This document shows positions 33,034 through 44,940 of a stretch of 64,000 nucleotides of DNA, piece after piece. Position 1 is the stretch's first letter. Each line of letters begins with the position of its first letter. The notes under the pieces are model-generated. The model worked only from the letters and a program-made list of their open reading frames with translations, was not told the DNA's origin and did not search any database. The DNA is from Escallonia rubra. Its lineage: Eukaryota; Streptophyta; Magnoliopsida; Escalloniales; Escalloniaceae. Position numbers and translations under genes: made by a program. The DNA lies in assembly GCA_033065855.1 (NCBI GenBank), contig JAVXUO010001523.1, forward strand, positions 1-64,000, read 5' to 3'.

Positions 33034-34285
33034 TGGTGGAGACACCATTTTTGTAGCCTTTTTTAATTAAAAAAATGGGCTTTATTATTTATTAAAATGC
33101 ATTATTAAGTGTGGGCTTAGTAATGTAGTTTATTTAATTAATCCAGTCCAATGTTATTTTATTAATTTGGTCCAGTTTAACTGTCTAAGTCCAGTCCAGT
33201 CCATTTAGGTCAAATCCGGTCCATGATCTAGATCATTTTAATTGGTGTAATTTGTCTAGAAAATTTGGAAAAATAATCCATTATTTATCCTTGCTATAAA
33301 GATCAAATAAATCTATTTGTTGGTTAAGAAGTGACTTATTCCAAATCAGGTACATCCCATTTGTGATTTCAAAGATAATTATTAAAATTAGGTTCAAATA
33401 ATGCCCCAAAATTCGGGAAAAAAATTACGATAATTAATGGGATGAACCGGCTAGTTTTCGACTAACCGGTTGGTTAGTTGACTTTTGTCGACTTGCAATT
33501 TTATCACTTATTCTGACTTATCTTTAACCATACAGATTGACATTGTCAATCTTATCACGTTCTGCGACCCTGAGCACTATAAAAGGGGTCTTGGCCTTCA
33601 TTTTCAAAGGTTGATCTCTTGTAAGTCCAGAAGCTTGTTCTCTTTTGAGTTTCCATGCCATTTCTTTGCGAAGTGACATCCAACCTCTCTCGAGAATCTT
33701 AGCCATCCAAATCACTCTAAAAACATAGATACCACATAGAACATTGGCGAGTCATCAAGGCAAGCTACAGTGCGAGGTAATCTTTACTAGCTTTTGTAGG
33801 GTAGAAATCATATAGACTATCTCCCATTTTCCATAGTCGTATTTCATTTCAAAACCACAAAAAAGAATCTTTTTCAGTTAGATTCAAATTGTAGACTACT
33901 TCTTGTAGGACCAGTGTCGAACTACAGTGGTTTCCAATCCGATTAGTCCGATCAGGTACGTAGGCCACCTGACCCCTACTGTTGAGTTCAAGCCAAAACA
34001 ATAAAGTTAACTTAAGGTGAGTCTTTGTTGTATTTTGTATGCTACTTGTTCTCTAGGCCAAAAATCATTAAAAATGAAGTAGAGACCGAAAGGGCATATT
34101 GAGTGCCTAATAGCTTCTTGTTGCATAACTTAGTCTCCGAACCCCTCTCCCGATTTTGATAGATCACTCGGCCTTTTGAACAATTTTGAGTCATTTTCAG
34201 GCTTTTTCTTATTTTTTCCTTATTAAATAAGATGGTGACTCCTAAAAAATCCATTCATGCGGAATTTTTCTCGAGGCAGTGCGCA
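33034..34285 (+). mobile_element. Solo LTR inserted in the integrase of the Tat-like relic
   Basis: The 1252-bp block runs from 'tggtggagacacc' to 'ggcagtgcgca' and so has TG...CA ends. Its flanks are ataag (33029-33033) and ataac (34286-34290), a 5-bp target duplication with one mismatch. The integrase frame reads up to it (FYHIQGYHKR, about 32980-33010) and resumes after it (DKLKEGDLVLKEN, about 34290). A TATA-like 'ctataaaagggg' lies near 33578. No internal retroelement sequence is present, so it is a solo LTR left by recombination. It shares blocks with the minus-oriented LTR fragments at about 600-1000 and 10400-10860. Confidence 0.85.
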
Positions 34286-34500
34286 ATAACGGATAAGTTG
34301 AAGGAAGGTGATTTGGTTCTCAAAGAGAATATCAGACAAATCTGGGAACCACAATGAAAATTTGAGCCAAACTAGTCGTGACCCTGTGTGATCAAGCTAA
34401 TCATGACGAGAGGTGCAGTGTGGTTAGTCGACTTAGATGGGATTGAATGATCACAGTTAATCAACTTAGATCGACTAAAGAAATGTCATGCATGAATACA
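34286..34500 (+). pseudogene. Tat-lineage integrase C-terminal segment
   Basis: Translation gives KLKEGDLVLKENIRQIWEP, then PCVIKLIMTRGAVWLVDLDG and later INLDRLKKCHA. This is the 'k.GDLVLkki.p..gKf.pnWeGPyvv....gGAl.LtdmdG....p.N.d.LKkYya' tail of Tat-lineage integrases. It is the direct continuation of the frame interrupted by the solo LTR. Confidence 0.85.
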
Positions 34501-34809
34501 CAAATTGTAAATTACTATGAATGACATGATCTTCCTTTAAGAACACTACTCAACACAAATTATGGTGTAACATTTCAGATGGAGGTATGAATGCAGCCTG
34601 TAAAGATGCCTTGAGTGCGGGCAAATTTTAATAAAAGATCTTTATTCCACTTGCTATGATGTTGACTACATTCTCGATAAAAGAAAAATAAAAATCCAAC
34701 TAGATCGAAAACCCTACAGAAAGTGGCCTAGGCAAAAGTTAGGGCCAAACAAAATATAAAAAAATAAAAATAAAAAGCCCGCTCGATCTAAATCTCTGCA
34801 ATGGGCGTA
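34501..34809 (+). repeat. 3' untranslated region of the Tat-like element, left part
   Basis: It contains 'gatcgaaaaccct', 'gtggcctaggcaaaagttag' and 'ggccaaacaaaatataaaaa', then another 'gatctaaatctctgcaatgggcg'. The same wording resumes at 38998 ('ggcaaaagttagggccaaac'), so the chromovirus remnant at 34810-38997 appears inserted in this zone. Confidence 0.7.
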
Positions 34810-35349
34810 TGTAACGCCTTGAATTTTCGGAGAGTTAATATTAAATAAGCAATGTCAGAAAACCTCAAAATATATAAAAGTCTCCCAAGTGGTCTTTCAG
34901 AGCATTTACCAATCAGCCTCCAAGATACATTAATAAATGCCGTAGTGGCCTAAAACAATTATATAATTTCAAATTACTCTAACACGGAGTTCCCAAAATG
35001 AAATCTAAACAAATTTGATTCGTCATTATTATTATTTCTAAAAATGCTAATACTAACTTTGAAATTATAACTGCAAGCTCTCAATCACATGGTTAGCCCC
35101 TAATCAAGGCCCCTCTACTGATCACCTGAAAGCAAAATAATAATAGAGTTAGCCAAATGCCCAGTAAAGTCGCTCAACGAACCGACCAAAATGAATACAA
35201 AAATATCCAAAAAAATAGAATTGCAGACGTACAAACCAATAACGAAACAGATAAGAAACATAAATTCAAGATACAAAGTATGTTTTCGCACAAAGACAGA
35301 ATTTAAAATGCCAGAATATACCCTTGTACAGAGACAGATACTAAAGAGC

Positions 35350-36665
35350 TGTTAACCCTACGGTTATTTAACCTATGATTATATTTGGTTTTGATGATAA
35401 CCAACATTGATGTTTATGATGTCTAACATGCATTGAGTTGATGAAGCAATAGGAACAATCTCATACTCATGCAAACGGACTATTAGACGAGCAACACTGT
35501 CAAAGACTCTCAAAGGAACGCATCAAAGAAGGAATTTGTCGATTGAATTTTATAATGCTTTTATTTCCTTCTTTGTAAACTAGACATAGAGAGATGATCG
35601 TTACGATGACTGTATACCTAGAACTTGCCCACAGGTTTCCCTTGCATGCATAAAAGTTTTTCATTATTTGAAAACAAGGAAACTGCATTTTCTGGAATGC
35701 AGTCGACTGCAAGTTGGGCAGTGAGGTTTATAGTCGATTGCATTGGAATGCAGTTGACTGCAATACTTTCAGTAGCCGATTACAGTCGACTGCATTGGAT
35801 TACAGTCGACTGCAAGTTGGAAATTTTGAATTTCCAACGGCTACTTTGGGAATACAGTCGACTGCAATGGGGCTCATTACAGTCGACTGTATTTACCATT
35901 TGGCGCATTTAATGCTTCACCTAACTCCAAACGGTCATATTTATTCCCAACTCTATAAATACTCATCTTGGGCATAGTTTTGATTCATCAATTGCATTCA
36001 ACGCTCTTTTATCTTTCATATTTTCAAAGATCAAAGCAATTGTTCAATCTCTCTTGGTTTTCATCATTTTCTCATCCATTTCAAGAGAGCATTTATTGCG
36101 AGCTTACATTTGAGAGATATACACTTGCATAAGTCATCATACACGCATCTCTCTTGTTCTAGAGCTTAAACTTGTACACATCTACTTCTTGAGAGTGAAT
36201 CTTTGTACACAATTCTTCATCTAAAGTTTCTTGTATCAAAGCTTGGGGTTGTCAAGCTTTGGAGCTTTGGGATTGTCAAAGCTTGTTCTTGATGTGGGCA
36301 TAGCAGCAAGGGTTTGTAAGATGTTCGATCTTGACCCGTAAGGAAGATCATACTAGTGGATTCTAGGGCCTTTCAAGGAACTTCCTTGAAGGGGTGGACG
36401 TAGGCTTGAGGGTATATCAAGCCGAACCATTTAAATCTCCTTGTCAAGTGTCTCTAAACCCTTCTCTCTTTACATTATCGTTTTACATTTGTGTTGAGAT
36501 TGGTTAGTTTGCTTATTATTTAAGATATTGTGTTTGAGAGTTGTTGTTTGTACCTTTTTCAAGTGTCATTCATATCCTCTCTAAGTTTGTTGTATTTACT
36601 TGTTATTTTTTAAAGTAGTCTTAAAATCCTATTCACCCCCATCTAGGGTTATCTTTTTTGTTTCA
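35350..36665 (+). mobile_element. Ty1/copia (Sirevirus-like) solo LTR
   Basis: The 1316-bp block starts 'tgttaaccctacgg' and ends 'tttgtttca'. The flanking 5-bp duplications are agagc (35345-35349) and agagt (36666-36670). The paralogous uninterrupted site at about 38795-38810 reads 'taaagaaccattcataa', which confirms the insertion. It has a TATA-like 'ctctataaatactc' near 35951 and the '(c)ctattcacccccatctaggg' motif close to its 3' end, typical of Sirevirus-type copia LTRs. No internal domain remains. Confidence 0.88.
35696..35896. repeat. Cluster of 'gcagtcgactgc' palindromes in the copia LTR
   Basis: The palindrome core 'cagtcgactg', or a one- or two-base variant, occurs about eight times in 200 bp, near 35700, 35731, 35750, 35782, 35801, 35854 and 35880. 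The core contains gtcgac. It is in the U3-like part of the LTR, upstream of the TATA-like box, a position where transcription-factor or silencing sites would act. Confidence 0.88.
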
Positions 36666-38054
36666 AGAGTCATTCAGAATAAAGTGATCACACATGTCAT
36701 CACTGATACGTGGGATAAGGTTCAGAAAATAAGATCGTGATCTCTAGCTCCTCCTGCTGAGCTAGCCTACATTCCAATTCGCATGGATAAGTTAGAAAAA
36801 GAAAAGTTATAAACACGTGACATGGCTCGCCGAAGTATACAAATAAATTAGATACTAGTAAATAGGTTAGATACCAATTAGTTGCCTATAAACAATGATT
36901 ACGAATGAGCCACACTCAGTTGGCGGTCTAAGACGCTAGCTGAAGAATTACTCAAAAGTTAGACATTATTACGTGACACAAAATACAAACAACGTGGGTA
37001 CCGTTTATCGCAAGTCAGCTTGTGATTGATATTTTAATAGAAACAATAACAGTGGGATAGTAAAAAGTCGATATATACAATATTCAACGCCGAACGAAAA
37101 TTACAGTGCACCGCAAACTAGAAAAGAAAGTTTTCTGAATGGTTAAAACAAGATTAATAATCAAAAGTGGGCATATGACAACAGTACATGAAGTGACTAA
37201 AAGTAAAGGAGCATGCATGGCACCTTCGTGAAAGAATTCTACAGAAGGCATCAATCGGAAGCATGCTGTGAAGACACATGCTTTAAATTGGCACGAATAA
37301 CAGTGTATATATAAGGTGGCTTATTGCATGACATTGTGAAAACCAAAGTCAAAATAGAAGTCAGTATAGTAGTACGGTTAGGCAGCCAAACTGACGGTTT
37401 CACCATACGCACGGGAACCGAGCTAGTATTAGACCACCAGAATTTTCAATCGACTACACGGGAACGAGAACAGCGACAGTAAGAAACAATATTTTCGTGA
37501 TTAGACGATGACACCAAACATCAATTTTACAGAAAGTAAAGTCAATTCTCCTAATTCACCTATAACTAGATAGAAGAATTTAAACTATTAGATAAATGAT
37601 CGATCCAAGGGATTTTAAAAACGGTAAACTCTTATTTTTTATCGTGTAATTTAACCCAAAATCTTGATCCTCTCAACAAAATGTATTAAAATCCTAACCT
37701 AATAATACCCAAATTTTCAATTAGAACTCTGTCAATCACAATAATTTATGTGGTTCCTACCCCAAACTTCAATTCTAAAATCAAAAATAAATTTACGTCA
37801 AAGTAATAATCAAAATCTCCAAAGTCTCTTCCTATGGATTCTATGGATGCTTTTTCTAAACTTTGTGGTGTTCCTATGAATATCCTATAAGTATGTCATC
37901 AGAAGTCTTAAAAAACATATTCTTATATTACTAAAACAACTACAATTCCAAAATACTCATTACATTCCTAAATTTTCTAATTTTAATTAATTAATTTTTT
38001 TTCTTTTCTTTTATCCTCTCTTTTAATAAGCATTTAAGTATGCTGCGTTTAACA

Positions 38055-38260
38055 CCCTCCACCCAAAAAAAAAATTCCATCTTCGGAATTAAAATGTACA
38101 TGAGGCGCCAAAAAGGTGCAGATAAGTACGTCGCATATATTCTTCAGATTCCTAAGTGACCTCCTAAATTTCATGATTTTGCCATAAAACTTTAACCAAA
38201 AGAATGACTTTCGTCCTTAACACCTGATGACGATACTCAAGAATCTCAACTGGTACCAAC
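38055..38260 (-). pseudogene. Chromovirus pol 3' end (chromodomain region)
   Basis: The minus strand reads LVPVEILEYRHQVLRTKVIL, then LVKVLWQNHE, then ESEEYMRRTYLHLF. This matches the 'p..ILdr....Lr.k.i.lVKVlW.nh...eAtWE.E..mr..yp.LF' chromodomain end of Tekay/Del-type elements. Only about 70 codons survive, with stops. It is joined directly to the LTR end at 38261, so nearly all of the internal region is missing. Confidence 0.8.
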
Positions 38261-38997
38261 CGTAATGCCCCGAATTTTCGAAGCGTTAATATCAAATAAA
38301 CAATGTCAGAAAACCTCAAAATATCTAAAAGTCTCCCAAGTAGTCATTCAGAGAATCTATCAATCAGTCTCCAAGATACATCAATAAATGCTGCACCGGT
38401 CTAAAACAGCTATATAATTTCAAATTACTTCAACACAGAGTTTCCAAAATGAAATCTAAACAAATTTTATTTGTCTTTATTATTATTTCTAAAATTTCTA
38501 ATACTCAATCTGAAATTATAACTGCTACCTCTCAATCACACGATTAGCCCCGTAATTCAGGCCCCTCTATTGATCACTTGAAAGCAAAATAATAAAGGAG
38601 TGAGCCAAATGCCCAGTAAGATTTCTCAACGAATCGACCAAGAGGAATACAAAAATACCCAAGAAAACAGAATTGCGAACGTACAGAACATTAGCATAAC
38701 AGATAAGAAACAAAAATTTAAGATACAAAGTATGTTTTCGCACAAAGATAGAATTTCAAAATGTCAGAATATATCCTTGTATAGAGACATACACTAAAGA
38801 ACCATTCATAATAAGGTCACACATGCCATCACTGACACGTGAGACAAGGTTTAGAAAATAAGATCGCGATCTCTAGCTCATCTCCATGAGCTAGCTCACA
38901 TTTCAATTCACGTGGGTAAGTCAGAAATATAAAAGTCACAAACATGTGATATGGCTCGCCGAAGTATACAATAAATTAGATACCAATAAATAGGGCT
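38261..38997 (-). repeat. Partial second LTR copy of the chromovirus
   Basis: It is highly similar to 34811-35349 plus 36671-36866, with the copia insertion absent, including 'cagaaaacctcaaaatat', 'ctcaatcaca(c/t)g' and 'tggctcgccgaagtatac'. It stops at 'aataaataggg', where Tat-like 3' sequence resumes. It is therefore a 5'-truncated LTR in element orientation. Confidence 0.8.
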
Positions 38998-39850
38998 TAG
39001 GCAAAAGTTAGGGCCAAACAAAATATAAAAAAGTAAAAATAAAAAGTCACTAGGTTGAAAACCATGCAAAAAGCAGCCTAGGAAAAAATTAAGGCAAAAG
39101 AAAGAAAGAAAAATACTTCTACGTCCTAGCAGCAACCAAAGAGTTGATATTTTTATCATTTTATTGTCGCATTTCTCTTTCCTTTCCCAAGGGAGGATGA
39201 TTATCCCCATCCAGAAAAATAGTCGAACCAAGTTTCCGCTTATATTTCCTTTCGAAAGTAAGCCCTCTAGTACGGAAGTCCTCTCCTCTTGATTTCCTAC
39301 TTCGGTCACCAAACTGCTCTCCACCTTTTAAATATGTACGCCTTCGATCAAACTTTCGCTAAGCATCTACACCATCTTCGGAACCCGGAATAACCTCAGT
39401 AGTCAATTGCTTTCTTCAATATTATCTTCAGTAGCTAGCAGGGATCATCTGATCTGATGTCCATAGGAGTGTAAGGCCCGTATCGGATTTTCGTCCACAC
39501 CGAACTTCTCTTCAAACATCAAAGAACCAAACCAGCATCACCGGATCCATATGATTCTTGTCTGCTCTTTTGTTTGAGATCGATAAAAGCCTTGAACTAT
39601 GCTTTACAATGACTTGTAAGAGTCGTGGGAGTCGGGCGCTAAACCTTCTTGCGGATGAGCTTCTTCTTTAGCCTTTTCGAGCAATTTGATTTCTTGGCTA
39701 CTCGGAAAGTCTCGGTCCAATTCAGCTTGCAATCTATTCTTAGTAGCCAAAACCGTATCCCGGACACAAGGCCACAGCCTTTAATTTGTTCTCAATATGT
39801 GACAAGACTTCTTCTTGTGTAGTGTTCCACGTGTTTATGTTAAAACTAGC
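38998..39850 (+). repeat. 3' untranslated region of the Tat-like element, right part
   Basis: Continues 'ggcaaaagttagggccaaac' from 34735 with another 'gttgaaaaccatgc' unit, then 'cattttattgtcgcatttct' and 'cccatccagaaaaatagtcg'. These are short tandemly arranged words typical of the region between pol and the 3' LTR in Tat elements. No 3' LTR is obvious. The end is placed only approximately. Confidence 0.5.
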
Positions 39851-41715
39851 TTGTCTAGGGTTCTTGAACATAATATAGCATGTTGATTATATGCATGATG
39901 ATCAGGTGCTACCTATTAGATTCAGGTAACACTTGATATGTAATGTACAAAGCGGGAAGACTTTTCAAAATTAATGTGTGTGAAACAGAAAATTGCCAAA
40001 TAAGAATGTGGATGGTGGGAATGCTGATGTTGACCTCAATCTTTGTGAAGATACCCGTGATGATGGCACCAATGAACCTGTTTGACATTTATGTTTGATG
40101 TTTGCTCTTCCAGACTTTTGTTATCGTTCCTTTGTTGGAAGTTGGGACAACACATGAGTTCCTTCGTCCCTTCGTTGGGATAGTCCAATTATTTTTGGTA
40201 AATCTGATATTTCAACATGCAAGTAAATAATGATGATCAGATTTGGCTTCTTGCTGAATGACGAGAAAAGAAGAACAGGGGGGTTACCAAGAAAATAAGA
40301 AAAGGTTTTAGATCTTTTTGGCTTTTACCGACCGATTTTTGTGTCAAAAATCTGTTTGTAAGGAGTGCATAGTATCCATTCCCCTTTTTTCAGGGCTTTT
40401 CACTAAATATTCCGTTTGAAATAAGTCTACCGAAGGATTGTGCCAACGGATGTTCAATGGCCTATTTTAATTTTGTAATACTCAAAAAAACAAAAGTAGT
40501 AGTAATTAGGTAAATAAAAAATGATCTATCAACGGAAAATTCCGTTGGTTAAAAATAATGCCCTTTTGCTCAAAAATCATACATTTTTGTGGCCAATTTT
40601 ACTCAGGAGGGAACTGCTCAGGAATTTTTACCAACAAAAAATTTCGTGTGGAAATGCTTTATCCATGGACTATGGATATCTTTCTTTAGAATTTTTTGTA
40701 GTTAACTGACCATTTTCTTATATCGGTAACCAGTCTAATTTGCGACCAAGAGTTGAGAAAGGAAAGTGTGGCTATGACAGAAAGAAAAACAAAAACGGCG
40801 CGACCATAATTGTTGATATGATAATGGTCATATCATCATGCCCTGGGGCTTCAAGCGGGCCAAATGATAGCTATAAATTTTCTACCAGTGCCAAAAAATA
40901 TCAGTCGGTTGTACCATTTTCTCCATCCACTACTACAAAGACACTATTGATATCATACCAACCTAATACCGGGAAATACTAGACCTTCTGCCTGATATGG
41001 GTGATACTTGGAAAAACTCAAGTATGAGCTGAGAAATGTCAATCTATATTGGGTTGTCAAAAAGAATTAGAATTATTGGTATGATAACAAGAATGAGATT
41101 TGGAATTATTGGTATGATAGCTACCATCATTCTCGCTTCTTCCTTTTCCCACTCCATCACCTCCTCCTCCGTTGCCCAACCACCATCACCGATATTGAAT
41201 TTGTAACATATTCTTCCCCAGCACAACCATCAGAACCTCTTTACAAGTTTTGGTTGGATCTAAATGTTCTTCACATATCTGAGTTCCATCACTAACACAA
41301 AGAGAAATGAGATGATTATTATGGTTGCAGTCAATAGTCGAGGTGGTTAGAGGGAGAGAAGGAAATGGGTTGTTGTCATCAGATTGATAGTTGCAATAAA
41401 CTGATATCTATATTATATATATTTGGATTTGAGTGATGCCTTGTTTACCTTTTAAATCTCTAATCCTATTTTCTGTAACTTTAAATTTTCAAAATATTAA
41501 ATAGGTGTTAAATCATGATTGGCCAAAAAGTAACTTGCAACCTATGAATTGTAACCATCTCACCCCATGACCTCCATTCTCCTACTTCATAATTAACTAC
41601 CTCCTTCTCGTGCATAGCATAGAGTTTTAGTTAGTATGTGAAATTTGTACTGTGAGTGATGACTGGAAAGTTTTGGGTCCAGTTCTAACTTATATACTAG
41701 TTATGAACCCGCGCG
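39851..41715. other. Intergenic spacer, nothing firmly recognised
   Basis: The sequence is AT-rich. Repeated phrases such as 'ttggaattattggtatgat' (41060-41115, twice) suggest a small repeat. No gene or bounded element could be supported. Confidence 0.35.
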
Positions 41716-42446
41716 TAGAGATGTCAAAAGGGCCGGGCCACCCTCGGGTTCGGCCGACCCCGCCCAAAAATGGCCCGGTTTGGCCCGGCCCTAAAGGTGA
41801 ACAGTGTAAGCCCTATACTATAGGGCTAGGGCTAGGGCCAAGCCGGAGTATTGGCCAAAAAAGCCCGGCCCTAAAAAGGCCCAGGTCAGGCCCTAGAAAA
41901 CGGTCCGACCCTCAATCGGCCTTTTTTTTAGGCCTAGCCCGAATGACCCGAGTCTGGCCCAGATCTAGACCGACTCTGGCCCTTTTTTTTTTTATTTATT
42001 TTTGTCTTTCCCTCCAACGGCCAAATTCCCTCTAATGGCCATATTTTTGTAGAATTCCACTTCTACAACCCAACAGCTATGTAACAGCTACTTTGGGGGT
42101 TATTTTCGTCCAACAAGTTTCTAATATTTCTTTTATGCATTTTGACACTTTTACCCTCCCCAACAACTATAAACGGCTAGTTTTCAGGGGTATTTTGGTC
42201 TTTTGTGGAATTTTAAAAAATTTATAAATTCACCACATCTTCTTCACATTTTTCACACCAATCTTCTTACTCTCTCTTATCTAAATTCTACAAGCTTGAT
42301 ACCATTCTTATTTGTTACTAAGTACTAACGCTCTCTAATTTTCAATTATAAGTATTATTTATTTATTTACTACTTTTATTCCTTTCCATTTAATTACTCT
42401 TACTAGTTTTATTTTTCATTCTTGTTAAACAATTTTAACTTCAAAT

Positions 42447-43735
42447 ATGTCTCGATTATTTAAATCACGAAGCAAACGTTCAACACCGCCACAAGCACCA
42501 CCACTACCATTCGATTTTCAAAATCCGGCAGTAATGGGTATAGATACCCAAGCCAATTGGCAGTTTAACAAAAATATTCTAGAGTTTGAATATACAGCTT
42601 CAGAAGATACCTAACATTTTAGTCAATGACGCAGCTCGGTTGGCGACGCTACTACTCTGAGGCAGAATTTTATCCCGATGAGCGGTCATCATGGTGAAGG
42701 ACCGAGCAATCATGCTGCTAGTCCGCCAAAAGTTCAAAGGGGAAAAAAAAGCTCTGAGTTGGAATCTTTTTTAGGATATTATGGTTGATGGCATCCGAAA
42801 AGCCAAATGTAAGTATTGTGATAAATTATTTTCATGTGGTAGTTGTAATGAACATCTCAATAGGCATTACCCTCTGTGTGCACTTAATCAAGGCAATGTC
42901 GGACCTAGTCAAACGTAGTTATCTTTTGACGTGAAGTTATTTATTTATAATCAACGAGACCAAAGAGACAGTCTTGCTGAATTTATTGTTCACAATGAAC
43001 AAGCTTTTACTTTTGCCGATAATGTTAAGCACTCTAGATATATGAATACTTACGTGCAACCTTTGTACAAAAAGGTTCATACAAACACAACTAGATTTGA
43101 TGCACTTAGACAGTGTAATGCTGTTAAAGCACGCTTGATTGATTATTTTGATAATTTTGTTGGTAGAGTTGTTCTACTTCTGATGTTTGGAAATTTCCTT
43201 TTACTCTAATTAGTTATGCTTGTGTGACGGCCCATTAGATTGATTCTGATTGGACTATGAACAAAAGAATCATCGGTACTGAACTCTTTTCTTATCCGCA
43301 TGATGCAGGTTGTTATTATTATAATCAATACATGTACCACGTTTAAAATAAAGAACAAGATTATGAATATCACTTTTGATAATGCTTCTAACAATGTAAC
43401 TGCTACTTAAGTCTTAAATGAGAGTCTCTGACCTGTACTTGACGGTAAACTATTTTATGTTCCATGTATTTGTCATATAATTAATTTAATTGTTCAAGAT
43501 GGTTTAACTGCTGTAAGAGATATTCTTCACAAAATGAGGGGTATGGCAGCGTATATTAATAGTTTGCGTCCGAAAGTACAACAATTTAAAGCTTTATGTG
43601 TTCAATACAATTTGCTTCGTAAGAGACCACTTATAATGTCGTGCATAAGTAGAACTCCACATATCATATGGTTTTACATGTTTTGATATACAAAGAAGTG
43701 TATACACAATGCCTACTAAGCTTGTATGTACTATT
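42447..43735 (+). pseudogene. hAT transposase, N-terminal and central part
   Basis: The start is MSRLFKSRSKR at 42447. A BED zinc finger follows at about 42790-42900 (KAKCKYCDKLFSCG...HLNRHYPLCAL; C-x2-C...H...C layout). The central region carries FDALRQCNAVKARLIDYF, and DNASNN near 43378. CICHIINLIVQDGLTAVRDI (43460-43530) is the '(l)...RCaaHilNLivqdgl..v...i' block of hAT RNase-H-fold transposases. Several stops and frameshifts (for example at 42613) make it non-functional. It is cut at about 43735 by the LINE fragment. Confidence 0.85.
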
Positions 43736-43739
43736 CCAC

Positions 43740-43748
<9 letters not shown>

Positions 43749-43814
<66 letters not shown>
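43749..43814. repeat. (TA)33 microsatellite at LINE 3' end
   Basis: A perfect TA run abuts the target duplication of the LINE fragment. It may have replaced or arisen from the LINE tail. Confidence 0.95.
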
Positions 43815-43817
<3 letters not shown>

Positions 43818-44927
43818 GAAAATGTCATTTTTATTCCAATAAGTGCATACTTCTTTACATTTACAATTTCTTACTTTCTCACTTCCTATTTACAGCTTAT
43901 TCCCACCTTTATATTCTATGCAATACAATCAATCAAAACCATAACAAATCCATTCTATACAGTTGCTTCCTTCACTTCTTTGTCAGCAACATAGCTTCCT
44001 CTAATCCCCAAGCTTGACACAATGCAATATTCGAATCTGTAGGTAGAGTAGGGGGCCAATTGTATATATTATATATCTAATCCACTGTTGGATTACATGC
44101 ATACATCCTTCCACAGTGGCTCCTCTTCCTTCAAAAATCCTTAATTTTCTTTCCTGCCATATCCCATAAACTATAGTGGCTACTGCTAGTTTCCCCAATC
44201 TAGCTTGAAAACTCTTCCCTTTAAACAATGTAGCAGCATAGGCACTAAATTGTGTCCATGACACCAACTATAGCTGTACCTGCAGTCTCTTAAAGATTAT
44301 TTTCCAGATTTTGTGGCATAAGAACACTGAGCAAACATATGATCTTCATTTTCAATATGCCCTTGACACAGTACACATTGATCTTCAGGAATCACATTCC
44401 ACCTTTTAAGGTTTGCCTTAGTTTTGAGGCCTCCTTTACATAGTAACCACATCATCACTGAACATATATGAACGTTCCCTGTAAACCAAATCAACTTCCA
44501 TAAAGGATCATAGTTCCCATGAGCTCTTATTTCTTCCCATGCAAATTTTATAGTGAATTTCCCACTAGCATTCAGCTTCCATTTAATTTGATCAGATGAC
44601 TCAACATCAGGGGCTTGCAAATTAGACAACAATGAGTTTATCATTCTCAAATTAGACAACAGTGAATTCTCTTGACTTGTTAATCATATAGTTCCAGCTT
44701 CTGTTTTGAATAATTTCACTCACCTTTGCATTACTCTGTATTCCAGAGTCATAGATTGCTCTTTGCCCAAATTGTTCCTCTAAAGGTTGATCAGTAAGCC
44801 ATATATCCTTCCATAGCCAAGTATTGTGTCCATCTCTCATTTGATATTGAATAAATTTTTGGCATTTCTCCCTAATTTTTATCAACTTCCCCCATGTCCA
44901 TGATAGAATGACAGGTGATTTGAAGGT
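43749..44927 (-). mobile_element. 5'-truncated LINE fragment with a (TA)n tail
   Basis: The 13-bp target duplication ccacctctcatat lies at 43736-43748 and 44928-44940. Minus-strand coding encodes the end of a plant LINE ORF2: a WLWKDIWLTDQPLEEQFG-like block near 44830-44770, IKWKLNASGKFTIKFAWEEI, and the zinc-binding CVLCQGHIENEDHMFAQC (zf-RVT, near 44390-44320). The 3' end faces left, and where a poly(A) tail is expected there are about 33 TA units (43749-43814). It splits the hAT transposase. Confidence 0.88.
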
Positions 44928-44940
44928 CCACCTCTCATAT

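Larger units (their letters stand above)
34810..38054 (-). mobile_element. Chromovirus-type LTR (3' LTR), interrupted by a copia solo LTR
   Basis: On the minus strand this starts 'tgttaaacgcagcat' at 38054 and ends 'ggcgttaca' at 34810, giving TG...CA ends. Without the 1321-bp copia insertion it is about 1.9 kb. It directly follows the chromodomain-like end of pol at 38055-38260. Its terminal portion is duplicated at 38261-38997. Plus-strand wording 'tgtaacgcc(t/c)(t/c)gaattttcg' is the usual LTR edge of plant chromoviruses. Confidence 0.7.

Noticed and set aside
43668-44017. Ile-Tyr repeat proteins
   Set aside because: They are artefacts of the (TA)n microsatellite in two frames; the same applies to 4050-4385.
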